Origin: an uncultured Pseudomonas sp. | GTDB taxonomy: Bacteria > Pseudomonadota > Gammaproteobacteria > Pseudomonadales > Pseudomonadaceae | Length of the DNA stretch: 64,000 nt | Assembly: GCF_946886105.1 (NCBI RefSeq) | Contig: NZ_CAMPHV010000010.1 | Location: 77,787-141,786, forward strand | Direction: 5' to 3' | Part shown: positions 42,986 through 53,944 of the stretch, one piece after another | Layout: the number at the start of each line of letters is the position of its first letter | Position numbering within the stretch: the stretch's first letter is position 1 | Position numbers and translations under genes: made by a program | Notes under the pieces: model-generated | The model's database searches: none | What the model was told of the DNA's origin: nothing | The model's input: the letters and a program-made list of their open reading frames with translations, nothing else

Positions 42986-45043
42986 ATGAACCGACTAGTC
43001 GGCCATATCGCCTGGTTCGCTGTCGCCGTGTTGGGCGCGTTCGCGCTGGGCACCGTGGCGCTGCAACGCGGTGAAGCCATCAATGCCTTGTGGATCGTGG
43101 TCGCCGCGGTCGCCATCTACCTCGTCGCTTACCGGTATTACAGCCTGTTCATCGCCACCAAGGTGATGCAGCTGGACCCTGCCCGCGCCACACCGGCCGT
43201 ACTCAACAACGATGGTCTGGACTACGTGCCGACCAACAAGCACGTGCTGTTCGGCCATCACTTCGCCGCCATCGCCGGTGCCGGCCCGCTCGTGGGCCCG
43301 GTGCTCGCCGCGCAGATGGGCTACCTGCCCGGTACGCTGTGGCTGATCGCCGGGGTGGTGCTGGCCGGAGCGGTGCAGGATTTCATGGTGCTGTTCATCT
43401 CCACCCGGCGCGACGGCCGTTCGCTGGGCGATATGGTGCGCGAGGAGATGGGGCGCATCCCCGGCACCATCGCGCTGTTCGGTTGTTTCCTGATCATGAT
43501 CATCATCCTCGCGGTGCTTTCGCTGATCGTGGTCAAGGCCCTGGCCGAAAGCCCCTGGGGCATGTTCACGGTGATGGCGACCATTCCCATCGCGATGTTC
43601 ATGGGCATCTACATGCGCTTTCTGCGTCCGGGGCGCATTGGTGAGATTTCGCTGATCGGCGTGACGCTGCTGCTGGGCTCGATCTGGTTGGGGGGCGCCA
43701 TCGCTGCCGATCCTTATTGGGCTGAGATATTCACCTTCAACGGCACCCAGATCACCTGGATGCTGGTGGGTTACGGCTTCGTCGCCGCGGTGCTGCCGGT
43801 GTGGCTGATCCTGGCGCCGCGCGACTACCTGTCGACCTTCCTCAAGATCGGCACCATCGCCGCGTTGGCGATCGGCATCCTGATCCTGGCGCCGGAGCTG
43901 AAGATGCCGGCGTTGACCCAGTTCACCGACGGCACTGGACCGGTATGGAAGGGCGCGCTGTTCCCTTTCCTGTTCATCACCATCGCCTGTGGCGCGGTAT
44001 CGGGTTTCCACGCGCTGATTTCCTCGGGCACCACGCCCAAGCTGCTGGCCAATGAAACCCACGCACGCTACATCGGCTATGGCGGCATGTTGACGGAATC
44101 GATGGTCGCGATCATGGCCATGGTCGCCGCCTCGATCATCGATCCGGGCGTTTACTTCGCGATGAACAGTCCGGCCGCGATTGTCGGTGCGGATGCGGTC
44201 AGCGTGGCCGCTACCGTCAGCAGTTGGGGCTTCGTCATCACCCCCGAGGCGCTGGAAGGCGTGGCCCGCGATATCGGCGAGAACACCATTCTGGCCCGGG
44301 CCGGCGGCGCGCCGACCTTGGCGGTGGGGATCGCGCAGATTCTCCATGCGGTGTTGCCGGGCGAGAGCAGCATGGCGTTCTGGTACCACTTCGCGATTCT
44401 GTTCGAAGCGCTGTTCATCCTCACCGCCGTGGATGCCGGTACCCGCGCCGGGCGCTTCATGCTGCAGGACCTGCTAGGCAGCTTCGTGCCGAGCATGCGC
44501 AAGACCGACTCCTGGAGCGCCAACGTATTGGCCACCGCGGGTTGCGTGGCGCTGTGGGGCTACCTGCTGTATCAGGGGGTGATCGACCCGCTGGGCGGCA
44601 TCAATACGCTGTGGCCGCTGTTCGGTATCTCCAACCAGATGCTTGCCGGTATCGCCTTGATGCTCTGCAGCGTGGTTCTGATCAAGATGAAGCGCCAGCG
44701 CTACGTCTGGGTCACCCTGTTACCGGCGGTGTGGCTGTTGATCTGCACCACGGCGGCCAGCCTGATCAAGTTGTTCGACGCCAACCCGGCGGTGGGCTTC
44801 CTCGCCCTGGCGAACAAGTACGGCACGTCGATGGACGCCGGGCAGATTCTCGCCCCGGCCAAGGACATCGGCCAGATGCAGCACGTGATCATGAATGCCT
44901 ACACCAATGCCGGTCTGACGCTGCTGTTCCTGGCGGTGGTTTTCAGCATCCTGTTCTACGCGCTGAAGGTCGGCCGCGCGGCCTGGATCAAGCAGGAGCG
45001 CAGCGACAAGGAGCTGCCGTTCGAAGCCATTCCCGACCTTTGA
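42986..45043 (+). CDS. cstA: CstA-family carbon starvation/pyruvate transporter
   Basis: A 685-residue membrane protein with about 16-18 helices. It has 'VPTNKHVLFGHHFAAIAGAGPLVGP' features (FGHHFAAIAGAGP), 'DFMVLFISTRRDGRSLG' and 'TAVDAGTRAGRFMLQDLLG' features (DAGTRAGRF). E. coli relatives CstA and BtsT take up peptides and pyruvate. It starts an operon with a YjiX-like protein and a CobW GTPase, the usual set. GACAGGAG lies before the ATG. The neighbouring two-component system may regulate it, as BtsSR does in E. coli; this is by analogy. Confidence 0.93.
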   Translation: MNRLVGHIAWFAVAVLGAFALGTVALQRGEAINALWIVVAAVAIYLVAYRYYSLFIATKVMQLDPARATPAVLNNDGLDYVPTNKHVLFGHHFAAIAGAGPLVGPVLAAQMGYLPGTLWLIAGVVLAGAVQDFMVLFISTRRDGRSLGDMVREEMGRIPGTIALFGCFLIMIIILAVLSLIVVKALAESPWGMFTVMATIPIAMFMGIYMRFLRPGRIGEISLIGVTLLLGSIWLGGAIAADPYWAEIFTFNGTQITWMLVGYGFVAAVLPVWLILAPRDYLSTFLKIGTIAALAIGILILAPELKMPALTQFTDGTGPVWKGALFPFLFITIACGAVSGFHALISSGTTPKLLANETHARYIGYGGMLTESMVAIMAMVAASIIDPGVYFAMNSPAAIVGADAVSVAATVSSWGFVITPEALEGVARDIGENTILARAGGAPTLAVGIAQILHAVLPGESSMAFWYHFAILFEALFILTAVDAGTRAGRFMLQDLLGSFVPSMRKTDSWSANVLATAGCVALWGYLLYQGVIDPLGGINTLWPLFGISNQMLAGIALMLCSVVLIKMKRQRYVWVTLLPAVWLLICTTAASLIKLFDANPAVGFLALANKYGTSMDAGQILAPAKDIGQMQHVIMNAYTNAGLTLLFLAVVFSILFYALKVGRAAWIKQERSDKELPFEAIPDL

Positions 45044-45097
45044 TCGTTGGGCCATCCCGGGCCCCGTCAGGGGCTCGGTCTTCAAGGAGAACCGCAG

Positions 45098-45301
45098 GTG
45101 TTCAACGATCTCAGCCGCATGGGCAAATACCTCGGACAGGCCGCCCGGATGTTGGTCGGCATGCCGGACTACGACACCTATGTCGCCCACATGCGCAGCA
45201 CCCACCCCGAGCAAACGCCGATGAGTTACGAGGCGTTCTTTCGCGAGCGCCAGGACGCGCGCTACGGCGGTGGCAAAGGCCGGCCGATCCGCTGCTGTTG
45301 A
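45098..45301 (+). CDS. YbdD/YjiX-family small protein
   Basis: A 67-residue protein with the family marks '[17 protein letters not shown]' and the C-terminal '[13 protein letters not shown]'. The GTG at 45098 with GGAG eight bases upstream is the start; the longer open frame is not family-like. Members always accompany CstA/BtsT transporters and are thought to assist them, but the mechanism is unknown. Confidence 0.9.
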   Translation: MFNDLSRMGKYLGQAARMLVGMPDYDTYVAHMRSTHPEQTPMSYEAFFRERQDARYGGGKGRPIRCC

Positions 45302-45367
45302 GGCTCGTTGCCCCGCCATCACGAACTGCGGAGGGGCGCCCGCGCGTTTTGTCAGAGGAGGGCTGTT

Positions 45368-46339
<972 letters not shown>

Positions 46340-46414
46340 ATCCGCTCGTAGGATGGGGCGGGCGCATCGCTAAATAAAAGGCTATGCGCCCATTACATGT
46401 TGTGCGCAGCTCTT

Positions 46415-46588
46415 GTAGGGTGGGTCGGGCCGCGCAGGTTAGCGACGCCGAACACTGCTCGATAATCCAAATGCGATAGCGGCGCGTAACCCACCAGGCG
46501 ATAGAACGCGTTGCGTCGATGGTGGGTTACGCCGCCGCCCGAGTGGCGTGATGCTTGGCAGCGCTGGCATGCGGCTAACCCACCCTAC
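46415..46588. repeat. nested inverted-repeat element downstream of glyA
   Basis: Outer arms GTAGGGTGGGT (46415-46425) and ACCCACCCTAC (46578-46588) are perfect. Inner arms are GGCGCGTAACCCACCA and TGGTGGGTTACGCCGCC. The layout is the same as the element at 48102-48277 on the other side of glyA. Confidence 0.85.
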
Positions 46589-46658
46589 GAATTACCGCGG
46601 CCTGCTAGACATCGGGGCAGGCCCGCACGATTCAAAACATAACGGGTACATAGCCAAT

Positions 46659-46682
46659 AAAAAGCCCGCCAGAAGGCGGGCT
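46659..46682 (-). terminator. glyA rho-independent terminator
   Basis: The 8-bp stem AGCCCGCC/GGCGGGCT with a 4-base loop is followed, on the minus strand, by a run of T residues. It ends 20 bases after the glyA stop. Confidence 0.9.
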
Positions 46683-46702
46683 CGAGTACTGCTGGCGGCG
46701 CG

Positions 46703-47956
46703 TTAGTTGCCGTACACCGGGAACTTCGCGCAGACCGCTTTGACCTGCTCGCGGATGCGGGCTTCGACCGATTCGTCGCCCAGGTTGGCGAGGATTTCGC
46801 AGATCCAGCCAGCCAGTGCGCGACACTCTTCTTCCTTGAAGCCGCGGGTGGTCACGGCCGGGGTGCCGATGCGCAGACCGGAGGTAACGAACGGCGAGCG
46901 CGGGTCGTTCGGTACGCTGTTCTTGTTCACGGTGATAAAGGCGCGACCCAGGGCGGCGTCTGCGTCTTTACCGGTGATCTCCTGCTTGATCAGCGAGAGC
47001 AGGAACAGGTGGTTCTCGGTACCGCCGGAGACCACGTCGTAGCCGTTGTCGATAAACACGCCGGCCATCGCCTGGGCGTTTTTGATCACTTGCTGCTGGT
47101 AAGTCTTGAACTCAGGTTGCAGGGCTTCCTTGAAGCACACCGCCTTGCCGGCGATCACGTGTTCCAGCGGGCCGCCTTGGCCGCCGGGGAAGACCGCGGA
47201 GTTGAGCTTCTTCTCCAGCTCCTCGTTCTTGCGCGCGAGGATCAGGCCGCCGCGCGGACCGCGCAGGGTTTTGTGGGTGGTGGTGGTGACGACGTCGGCG
47301 AACGGTACCGGGTTCGGGTACACGCCAGCAGCAACCAGACCGGCAACGTGGGCCATGTCGACGAACAGGTAAGCACCGACCTTGTCGGCGATGGCGCGGA
47401 AGCGCGGGAAGTCCAGCACCTGGGAGTAGGCGCTGAAGCCGGCGATGATCATCTTCGGCTTGTGTTCGACCGCCAGACGCTCGACTTCGTCGTAGTCGAT
47501 CAGGCCGGCATCGGTGATGCCGTACTGCACGGCGTTGTACATCTTGCCGGAGAAGCTGACGCTGGCGCCGTGGGTCAGGTGGCCGCCGTGGGCCAGGCTC
47601 ATGCCCAGCACGGTGTCGCCGGTGTTCAGCAGGGCCATGTACACGGCCGAGTTGGCTTGGCTGCCGGAGTGCGGCTGGACGTTGGCGTAGTCGGCGCCGA
47701 ACAGCTGCTTGGCGCGGTCGATGGCCAACTGCTCGACGATATCGACGTATTCGCAACCGCCGTAATAACGCTTGCTCGGATAGCCTTCGGCGTATTTGTT
47801 GGTCAGCACCGAACCCTGGGCTTCCATCACCGCTGGGCTGGTGTAGTTTTCCGAGGCGATCAGCTCGATATGATGTTCCTGACGCTGGGCTTCTTGCTCC
47901 ATCGCGGCAAACAATTCGGCGTCATAACGGGCGATAGTCAAATCACGGCTGAACAT
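46703..47956 (-). CDS. glyA: serine hydroxymethyltransferase GlyA
   Basis: A 417-residue PLP enzyme, full family length. The PLP Lys lies in '[16 protein letters not shown]' (about residue 229), with '[15 protein letters not shown]' near 97 and 'NHLFLLSL' further on. It interconverts serine and glycine while charging tetrahydrofolate with a one-carbon unit. Its position next to the MorA-like gene matches the PA4602 copy of P. aeruginosa. The start at 47956 ([12 protein letters not shown]) is the family start; the longer frame is not. Confidence 0.96.
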   Translation of the reverse strand: MFSRDLTIARYDAELFAAMEQEAQRQEHHIELIASENYTSPAVMEAQGSVLTNKYAEGYPSKRYYGGCEYVDIVEQLAIDRAKQLFGADYANVQPHSGSQANSAVYMALLNTGDTVLGMSLAHGGHLTHGASVSFSGKMYNAVQYGITDAGLIDYDEVERLAVEHKPKMIIAGFSAYSQVLDFPRFRAIADKVGAYLFVDMAHVAGLVAAGVYPNPVPFADVVTTTTHKTLRGPRGGLILARKNEELEKKLNSAVFPGGQGGPLEHVIAGKAVCFKEALQPEFKTYQQQVIKNAQAMAGVFIDNGYDVVSGGTENHLFLLSLIKQEITGKDADAALGRAFITVNKNSVPNDPRSPFVTSGLRIGTPAVTTRGFKEEECRALAGWICEILANLGDESVEARIREQVKAVCAKFPVYGN

Positions 47957-48101
47957 GGCATTCCCCTGAGAAAAATCAGCTGGGCGGTAGAAAGAGGGAG
48001 CGAATTCTACCCCATACGGCATAAACAGGCATATGAAGCCTGATCATCCAGCGGATAAGTGGGATTCAAGGAACAAGCGGCAAGTTTCGTTGGGTTGGCT
48101 A

Positions 48102-48277
48102 GTAGGTTGGGTTAGCGGCGATTATTGCGGTTCGAACAGCGACATCGTCTTCGGCCGCCGCGTAACCCAACAGAACGCATGCCGGAACGACACCGCGTAG
48201 AGGTCTTGTTGGGTTACGCGGCCTTCGGTAGCGGTGGTGTTTGTGCGCTCTGTGCAGCGCCGCTAACCCAACCTACG
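48102..48277. repeat. nested inverted-repeat element upstream of glyA
   Basis: The 19-bp outer arms (48102-48120 and 48259-48277, the latter CGCCGCTAACCCAACCTAC) are perfect complements. The 15-bp inner arms (48158-48172 CCGCGTAACCCAACA and 48207-48221) are also perfect. The four arms share one core, so the unit looks like two hairpins nested in one. It lies between glyA and the MorA-like gene. Confidence 0.9.
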
Positions 48278-48320
48278 GGACTAACCTGCGCGGCCCGACC
48301 TATCCTGCCCGCTTGCGGCT

Positions 48321-51300
48321 TTAGCTCAGCATGAACAGCGCGGCGCCGCTGAACAGGGCGGTGAACTGGTTGGCCGGCATCGGCCGACCGAGCAGGAAGC
48401 CCTGCACTTCGTCGCAGTCGTGGCCGCGCAGGAAGTCGAGCTGGGCCAGGGTTTCCACGCCTTCGGCGATTACCATCAGGTTCAGACTGTGGGCCATGGC
48501 GATGATCGCGCGGGCGATCTGGCCGTCCTGTTCGCCGTGGGGCAGGCCGTCGACGAAGCTGCGGTCGATCTTCAGCACGTCGATGGGGAATTGCTTCAGG
48601 TAGTTGAGCGACGAGTAGCCGGTGCCGAAGTCGTCGATGGCGATGCACACTCCGAGGCGCTTGAGGCTGGCCAGCGTCTGCATGGCGTTGACCACATCCT
48701 CCATCAGGATGCTTTCGGTCAGCTCCAGTTCCAGGCAGGCGGCGGGTATGCCGCTGTCGGCGAGAATCCCGGCGATGCGTCGATCGAGGTCGCCCTCGGA
48801 AAACTGGCGGGCCGAGAGGTTGACCGAAATCTTCGGCACCCGGACCTTGTCCTGGTGCCATTCGCGCAGTTGCCGACAAGACTCGCGCAGCACCCAGTCG
48901 CCGACCTGCACCACCAGCCCCAACTCTTCGAGCACCGGAATGAAATCGTTTGGCGGCACCAAGCCGCGGCGCGGGTGATGCCAGCGCAACAAGGCTTCGG
49001 CGCCGGTCAGGCGCTTGCCGTCGCCGGAGAACTGCGGCTGGTAATACAGCATGAATTCGTTCTGCTCCAGGGCATGGCGCAGATCGCTCTCCAACTCCAG
49101 GCGCTCCAGGGCGCTGGAGTTCATGTCGGCCTGGTAGAACTGGAAGTTGTTCTTGCCGCGTTCCTTGGCGTGGTACATGGCCGTGTCGGCGTTCTTCATC
49201 AACTGGCTCAGCTCGTTGCCGTCCTGGGGACTCAAGGCGATGCCGATGCTGGCGGTGACGAAGAACTCGCGGCCTTCGAGCATAAAGGGCTCGGACAGGC
49301 TGGCGAGAATCTGTTCGCCGACATGAATGGCGCGGTTCAGCGCCACGTCGCGCAGCGCCTGCGATTGCAGCAGCAGGGTGAATTCGTCGCCGCCCATGCG
49401 CGCCACCGTATCGTCGGCATCGACGCAGGCGGTCAGGCGTATCGCCACTTCCTTGAGCATGCGATCGCCCGCGGCGTGGCCGAGGGAATCGTTGATCGGT
49501 TTGAAACGGTCCAGATCGAGGAACATCAGCGCGACCCAGGTGTTGTGCCGTTCGCCATGCTGCAGGGCGGTGTGCAGACGATCCTGGAACAGCGTGCGGT
49601 TGGGCAATTGGGTCAGGGCGTCGTAGTAGGCCAGGCGGTGGATGCGCTGCTCGCTGGCCTTGCGTTCGCTGATATCGCTGAAGAAGCACACGTAGCTGAC
49701 CAGGTCGCCGTCTTCGTCCTTGACCGCGGTGATGCCGACCCAGGCCGGGAAGCTTTCCGCGGTTTTGCGTTTGAGCCACACCTCGCCCTCCCAACTGCCG
49801 CGTTGGTTGAGCTGCTTGAAGATGAACTGCAGGAGCGTGGCCTGTTGCTGGTCGGCGGTGAGCATGCTCGGCAATTGATCGAGCACCTCGGCCGAACGGT
49901 ACCCGCTGACCCGGCAGAAGGCCTCGTTGACCTGGACGATATAGCCGGCCGGGTCGGTGACCAGAATCGCCGCGGTGGAGTGTTCGAACACCGTGGCGGC
50001 CATGCGCAGGTCTTTTTCCGCGCGCCGTTGCAGGCTGATATCGCGGCCGACGCCGAGCATGCCCTTGAAGCGCTCCTGTTCGTCCCACATGGGGATCAGG
50101 CGCAGCTCGACCGGGACCTTGCGGTCGTCGGCGCGCAGCACGTCGAAGAAAAACAGCTGCGCGCGAACCTGGTCGCGCATCTCGGCCATGCGCTGCGGGT
50201 CGCCCAGGGCATGGCGGATACGTTCCAGCAGGGCGTACATACCGACCAGTTGCCGCGGGTTGGTGGCCAGGCTGTGGAAACCGTTCTGCAACACCCAGTT
50301 CGGCGAATAACCGAGCACCGGTTCCACCGAGGGGCTGACGTAGTTGAGCTGCAAGTGATCGTCGGTGGAGAAAATCACGTCGCTGATGCTTTCCGCCAGC
50401 AGCCGGTAGCGTTGCTCGCTGGCGCGTAGCGATTCGCTGCTGATGATCTGCTCGTTGATGTCCTTGGCCACGCCGATCAGGCGGCTGACCCGGCCGGATT
50501 CATCGTAGGACAGCGCCTGCTCGCGGATATCGAACCAATGCCAGCTGCCGTCGCGGTGGCGCCAGCGCAATTGGCAATGCAGTTGCTGATCCTTGGCCAC
50601 CACCTGCTGCAGGTTGCGCATGCGCCGATACTGCTCCCAGTCGTCCGGGTGCAGGAGTTTTTCCCAGAGCCCATCGCCCATGGCGAGCATTTCCGCTTCG
50701 CTGTAACCCAGGTCCGGGCCGAGGCGGTGGTTGCTGAACAGCACGCGCTTGTTCGGCACGTCGTGCACATAGAGGGTGTCGGGTACCGTGCGCACCACAT
50801 CGGACCAGAAGCGTTCGCGCTCGATCAGCGACAACTCGATGCGTTTGCGGCTGGTGATGTCGCTGATGCTCAGGGTCACGGCACGCAGGTCTTGCGGGTT
50901 CTCCGGCAGGCGCATCACCAGCCACAGGTGGCGCTCGTGGCCCAGCGGCGTGGTGATCTGGGTCTCCATTTCCAGCAACTTGTCGCCTTCGATAAGCGCG
51001 CTCAGCAACTGTTGGCGAAAGCCGTCGGGGCGCGGCTGGCTGCTGCGCAACAGGTGCTCGGCGGCCTGGGCGCCCGATTCGACGCCGAGCAGGCGCAGCG
51101 CCACCTGGTTGGTTTCGGTGATCTGCACCAGCCGGGTCAACCGCTCGTAGCGCTCCGCCGAGGCTTGCAGCCATTGCTCGAGACTGGCCTTGTCGTGCAG
51201 CTCTTGGGTTTGCAGATACTGATGCAACTCGGCGAGGTCGAGCACACAGAGCGCGGTGCCGGTGCCCTCGAAGATGTCCTGATAGCGCCGCCGAGTTTCC

Positions 51301-51920
51301 TGCAGCACCCGGGTGGCGTGCTGGTCCTCGGTGATATCGCGCAGCGCCCAGACGTACCCTGCGGCTTCGGGCAATTCGCTGCGGGCGATATCGAACAGGC
51401 GTGGCTCGCCGTTCAGCTCGAGTTCCAGCAGGTCATGGCCGTGTTCGTGAATTGCGCCGTGCGCTTGCAGCAGTTGCGCATCGAAATGCGGCACCAGCTG
51501 CAGAAGGTTCTTGCCCTGAATCGATGCGTTGCTGACGCCGAACAGGGCTTCGGCCTGGGGGTTGAGGTAGCTCAGTACGCCGTCGCGATCGGTCACCATG
51601 ATCCGCTCTTCGAGAGCGCCGAGCGCACTGACCGCTTGGCGCTGAGCGCTTTGCGCAGTGCTTTCGCGCTCGCGCCTATGCTGTTGGTCATGTACCAGGC
51701 GATACAGGGCGAACAGCGCCAGCAGGCTGCAGAAGGTCAGCAGCGCCACGTTGCCCGGCTGCCGATCCTCTTGCAAATAGGCGGGTACCAGCGTCAGCAA
51801 CAACAACCCGAGCACCGACGCCAGCAACGCCAGCCAGGTGCTTTTGCGCCGTTCGCGCAGGGGCTCGGCTCGCGATTGAGGCGAAGAGCGCGACGGCGAC
51901 GAGGCGGGCGGGGTGGGCAC
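48321..51920 (-). CDS. MorA-like membrane PAS/GGDEF/EAL c-di-GMP protein
   Basis: A 1199-residue protein. Two membrane helices at about 28-48 and 57-76 are followed by multiple PAS/PAC domains (about 95-760), a GGDEF domain with an intact site 'RMGGDEFTLLL' (about 845), and an EAL domain with AEALLRW, 'DDFGTGYSS' and 'IAEGVE' (about 945-1195). Both cyclase and phosphodiesterase activities are possible. Position beside glyA matches MorA (PA4601), which controls flagella and biofilm, though it is shorter than P. aeruginosa MorA (about 1,400 residues by memory). The GTG start has no good ribosome site, so the start is uncertain. Confidence 0.85.
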   Translation of the reverse strand: MPTPPASSPSRSSPQSRAEPLRERRKSTWLALLASVLGLLLLTLVPAYLQEDRQPGNVALLTFCSLLALFALYRLVHDQQHRRERESTAQSAQRQAVSALGALEERIMVTDRDGVLSYLNPQAEALFGVSNASIQGKNLLQLVPHFDAQLLQAHGAIHEHGHDLLELELNGEPRLFDIARSELPEAAGYVWALRDITEDQHATRVLQETRRRYQDIFEGTGTALCVLDLAELHQYLQTQELHDKASLEQWLQASAERYERLTRLVQITETNQVALRLLGVESGAQAAEHLLRSSQPRPDGFRQQLLSALIEGDKLLEMETQITTPLGHERHLWLVMRLPENPQDLRAVTLSISDITSRKRIELSLIERERFWSDVVRTVPDTLYVHDVPNKRVLFSNHRLGPDLGYSEAEMLAMGDGLWEKLLHPDDWEQYRRMRNLQQVVAKDQQLHCQLRWRHRDGSWHWFDIREQALSYDESGRVSRLIGVAKDINEQIISSESLRASEQRYRLLAESISDVIFSTDDHLQLNYVSPSVEPVLGYSPNWVLQNGFHSLATNPRQLVGMYALLERIRHALGDPQRMAEMRDQVRAQLFFFDVLRADDRKVPVELRLIPMWDEQERFKGMLGVGRDISLQRRAEKDLRMAATVFEHSTAAILVTDPAGYIVQVNEAFCRVSGYRSAEVLDQLPSMLTADQQQATLLQFIFKQLNQRGSWEGEVWLKRKTAESFPAWVGITAVKDEDGDLVSYVCFFSDISERKASEQRIHRLAYYDALTQLPNRTLFQDRLHTALQHGERHNTWVALMFLDLDRFKPINDSLGHAAGDRMLKEVAIRLTACVDADDTVARMGGDEFTLLLQSQALRDVALNRAIHVGEQILASLSEPFMLEGREFFVTASIGIALSPQDGNELSQLMKNADTAMYHAKERGKNNFQFYQADMNSSALERLELESDLRHALEQNEFMLYYQPQFSGDGKRLTGAEALLRWHHPRRGLVPPNDFIPVLEELGLVVQVGDWVLRESCRQLREWHQDKVRVPKISVNLSARQFSEGDLDRRIAGILADSGIPAACLELELTESILMEDVVNAMQTLASLKRLGVCIAIDDFGTGYSSLNYLKQFPIDVLKIDRSFVDGLPHGEQDGQIARAIIAMAHSLNLMVIAEGVETLAQLDFLRGHDCDEVQGFLLGRPMPANQFTALFSGAALFMLS

Positions 51921-52216
51921 GTGCTTAAATCCTGGGCTCGGAGCGTGAACGGTGACTATAAGTAGTTGGCACGCGCAGGGCGCTTAGCATGCCATAACCG
52001 TGGCAAAGTGCCAGTTCGGTCGACGAGCGTCGTTTGCCCTGGATCAAGCATTCCGGTAGTTTTGCCGCATGCGCGCGGGTGTTGCCCATTGCGTCGAGCT
52101 CCGACTGCTTGCCGCCCTCGCCGGCCAGGCGGCGCAAGCGAATTTCCCATCTCGAGGGGATCGCGCAACAGCCGCCAGCCATTTCAACTTCTTGTCCCCT
52201 AGCCCCCAGGTTATCC

Positions 52217-53881
52217 ATGGCTCAATACGTATACACCATGCACCGGCTGAGCAAAGTAGTGCCGCCGAAGCGGGAAATCCTCAAGAACATTTCCCTGTCG
52301 TTTTTCCCCGGCGCCAAGATCGGCGTACTCGGTCTCAACGGTTCGGGCAAATCCACCCTGTTGAAAATCATGGCCGGCGTCGACACCGAGTTCGACGGCG
52401 AAGCCCGGCCGATGCCCGAGCTGAATGTCGGCTACCTGCCGCAGGAGCCGCAGCTCGACCCGAGCAAGACCGTGCGCGAAGTGGTGGAAGAAGCCGTCAG
52501 CGCGATCAAGGACGCCCAGGCGCGTCTCGATCAAGTGTACGCCGCCTACGCCGAACCGGATGCCGACTTCGACAAGCTGGCTGCCGAACAGGCCAAGCTC
52601 GAAGCGATCCTGCAAACCAGCGACGGGCATAACCTCGAACGCCAACTGGAAGTCGCCGCCGACGCCCTGCGTCTGCCCGCCTGGGACGCCAAGGTCGCCG
52701 TGCTCTCCGGTGGCGAGAAGCGCCGCGTGGCGCTTTGCCGCTTGCTGCTGTCGGCCCCCGACATGCTGCTGCTGGACGAACCGACCAACCACCTGGACGC
52801 CGACTCGGTGGCCTGGCTGGAGCACTTCCTCCACGACTTCCCCGGCACCGTGGTGGCGATCACCCACGACCGTTACTTCCTGGATAACGTTGCCGGCTGG
52901 ATTCTCGAACTCGACCGCGGCGCAGGTATCCCCTACGAGGGCAATTATTCCGGCTGGCTGGAAGCCAAATCGGATCGACTGGCCCAGGAATCCAAGCAGC
53001 AGTCGGCCCACGAGAAGGCCATGAAGGAAGAACTGGAGTGGGTGCGCAAAGGCGCCAAGGCCCGCCAGTCCAAGTCCAAGGCCCGTCTGCAACGCTTCGA
53101 GGAAATGCAATCGCAGGAATTCCAGAAGCGCAGCGAAACCAACGAAATCTATATCCCGGCCGGCCCGCGTTTGGGCGACAAGGTCATCGACTTCGTCAAC
53201 GTCAGCAAGGGCTACGGCGACCGCGCGCTGATCGACAACCTGTCGTTCAGCATGCCCAAGGGCGCCATCGTCGGGGTGATCGGCGGCAACGGCGCCGGTA
53301 AGTCGACACTGTTCCGCATGCTGATGGGCAAGGAGCAGCCGGATTCGGGCAGCATCGAGATCGGCGAGACCGTGCAGCTGGCCTGCGTCGATCAGAGCCG
53401 CGAGGACCTGGACGGCAGCAAGACCGTGTGGGAAGCCGTGTCCGACGGTTCCGACATGATCCGCATCGGCAACTACGAGGTGCCGTCGCGTACCTACGTC
53501 GGCCGCTTCAACTTCAAGGGCGGCGACCAGCAGAAGTTCGTCAAGGACCTCTCCGGCGGTGAGCGCGGTCGTCTGCACCTGGCGTTGACCCTGAAAGAGG
53601 GCGCCAACGTGCTGCTGCTCGACGAACCGTCCAACGACCTCGACGTGGAAACCCTGCGCTCGCTGGAAGAAGCGCTGCTCGACTTCCCCGGCGCGGCCAT
53701 CGTGATCTCTCACGATCGCTGGTTCCTCGACCGCGTGGCCACGCACATCCTGGCCTACGAGGACGACTCGCACATCGAGTTTTTCGAAGGCAACTACACC
53801 GAGTACGAAGCCGACCGTAAGAAGCGCCTCGGCGATGCCGCCTCGCAACCGCATCGCGTGCGGCACAAGAAGCTGGCGTAA
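52217..53881 (+). CDS. ettA: energy-dependent translational throttle protein EttA (ABC-F)
   Basis: A 554-residue ABC-F protein with two ATPase domains. The Walker A motifs are GLNGSGKST (about 39) and GGNGAGKST (about 355); the signatures are 'LSGGEKRRVAL' and 'LSGGERGRLHL'. The family start 'MAQYVYTMHRLSKVVPPKRE' is exact. There is no membrane segment. EttA binds the ribosomal E site and gates the first elongation step according to the ATP/ADP ratio. The length equals E. coli EttA (555). Confidence 0.95.
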   Translation: MAQYVYTMHRLSKVVPPKREILKNISLSFFPGAKIGVLGLNGSGKSTLLKIMAGVDTEFDGEARPMPELNVGYLPQEPQLDPSKTVREVVEEAVSAIKDAQARLDQVYAAYAEPDADFDKLAAEQAKLEAILQTSDGHNLERQLEVAADALRLPAWDAKVAVLSGGEKRRVALCRLLLSAPDMLLLDEPTNHLDADSVAWLEHFLHDFPGTVVAITHDRYFLDNVAGWILELDRGAGIPYEGNYSGWLEAKSDRLAQESKQQSAHEKAMKEELEWVRKGAKARQSKSKARLQRFEEMQSQEFQKRSETNEIYIPAGPRLGDKVIDFVNVSKGYGDRALIDNLSFSMPKGAIVGVIGGNGAGKSTLFRMLMGKEQPDSGSIEIGETVQLACVDQSREDLDGSKTVWEAVSDGSDMIRIGNYEVPSRTYVGRFNFKGGDQQKFVKDLSGGERGRLHLALTLKEGANVLLLDEPSNDLDVETLRSLEEALLDFPGAAIVISHDRWFLDRVATHILAYEDDSHIEFFEGNYTEYEADRKKRLGDAASQPHRVRHKKLA

Positions 53882-53890
53882 ACAGCAGCA

Positions 53891-53934
53891 GCGCAAATAA
53901 CAACGGAGCCTCAGGGCTCCGTTGTTATTTGCGC
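53891..53934. terminator. bidirectional terminator between ettA and cueR
   Basis: A perfect 20-bp stem (53891-53910 and 53915-53934) with a 4-base loop contains AACGGAGCC/GGCTCCGTT and T-rich ends on both strands. It serves the convergent ettA and cueR genes. Confidence 0.92.
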
Positions 53935-53944
53935 GATTCTCAAG

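Larger units (their letters stand above)
46340..46702. other. 363-base gap filled by repeats and the glyA terminator
   Basis: It contains a hairpin with arms GGGCGCAT/ATGCGCCC (46360-46391), a 174-base nested inverted repeat (46415-46588) and the glyA terminator (46659-46682). No gene is seen. Confidence 0.8.
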
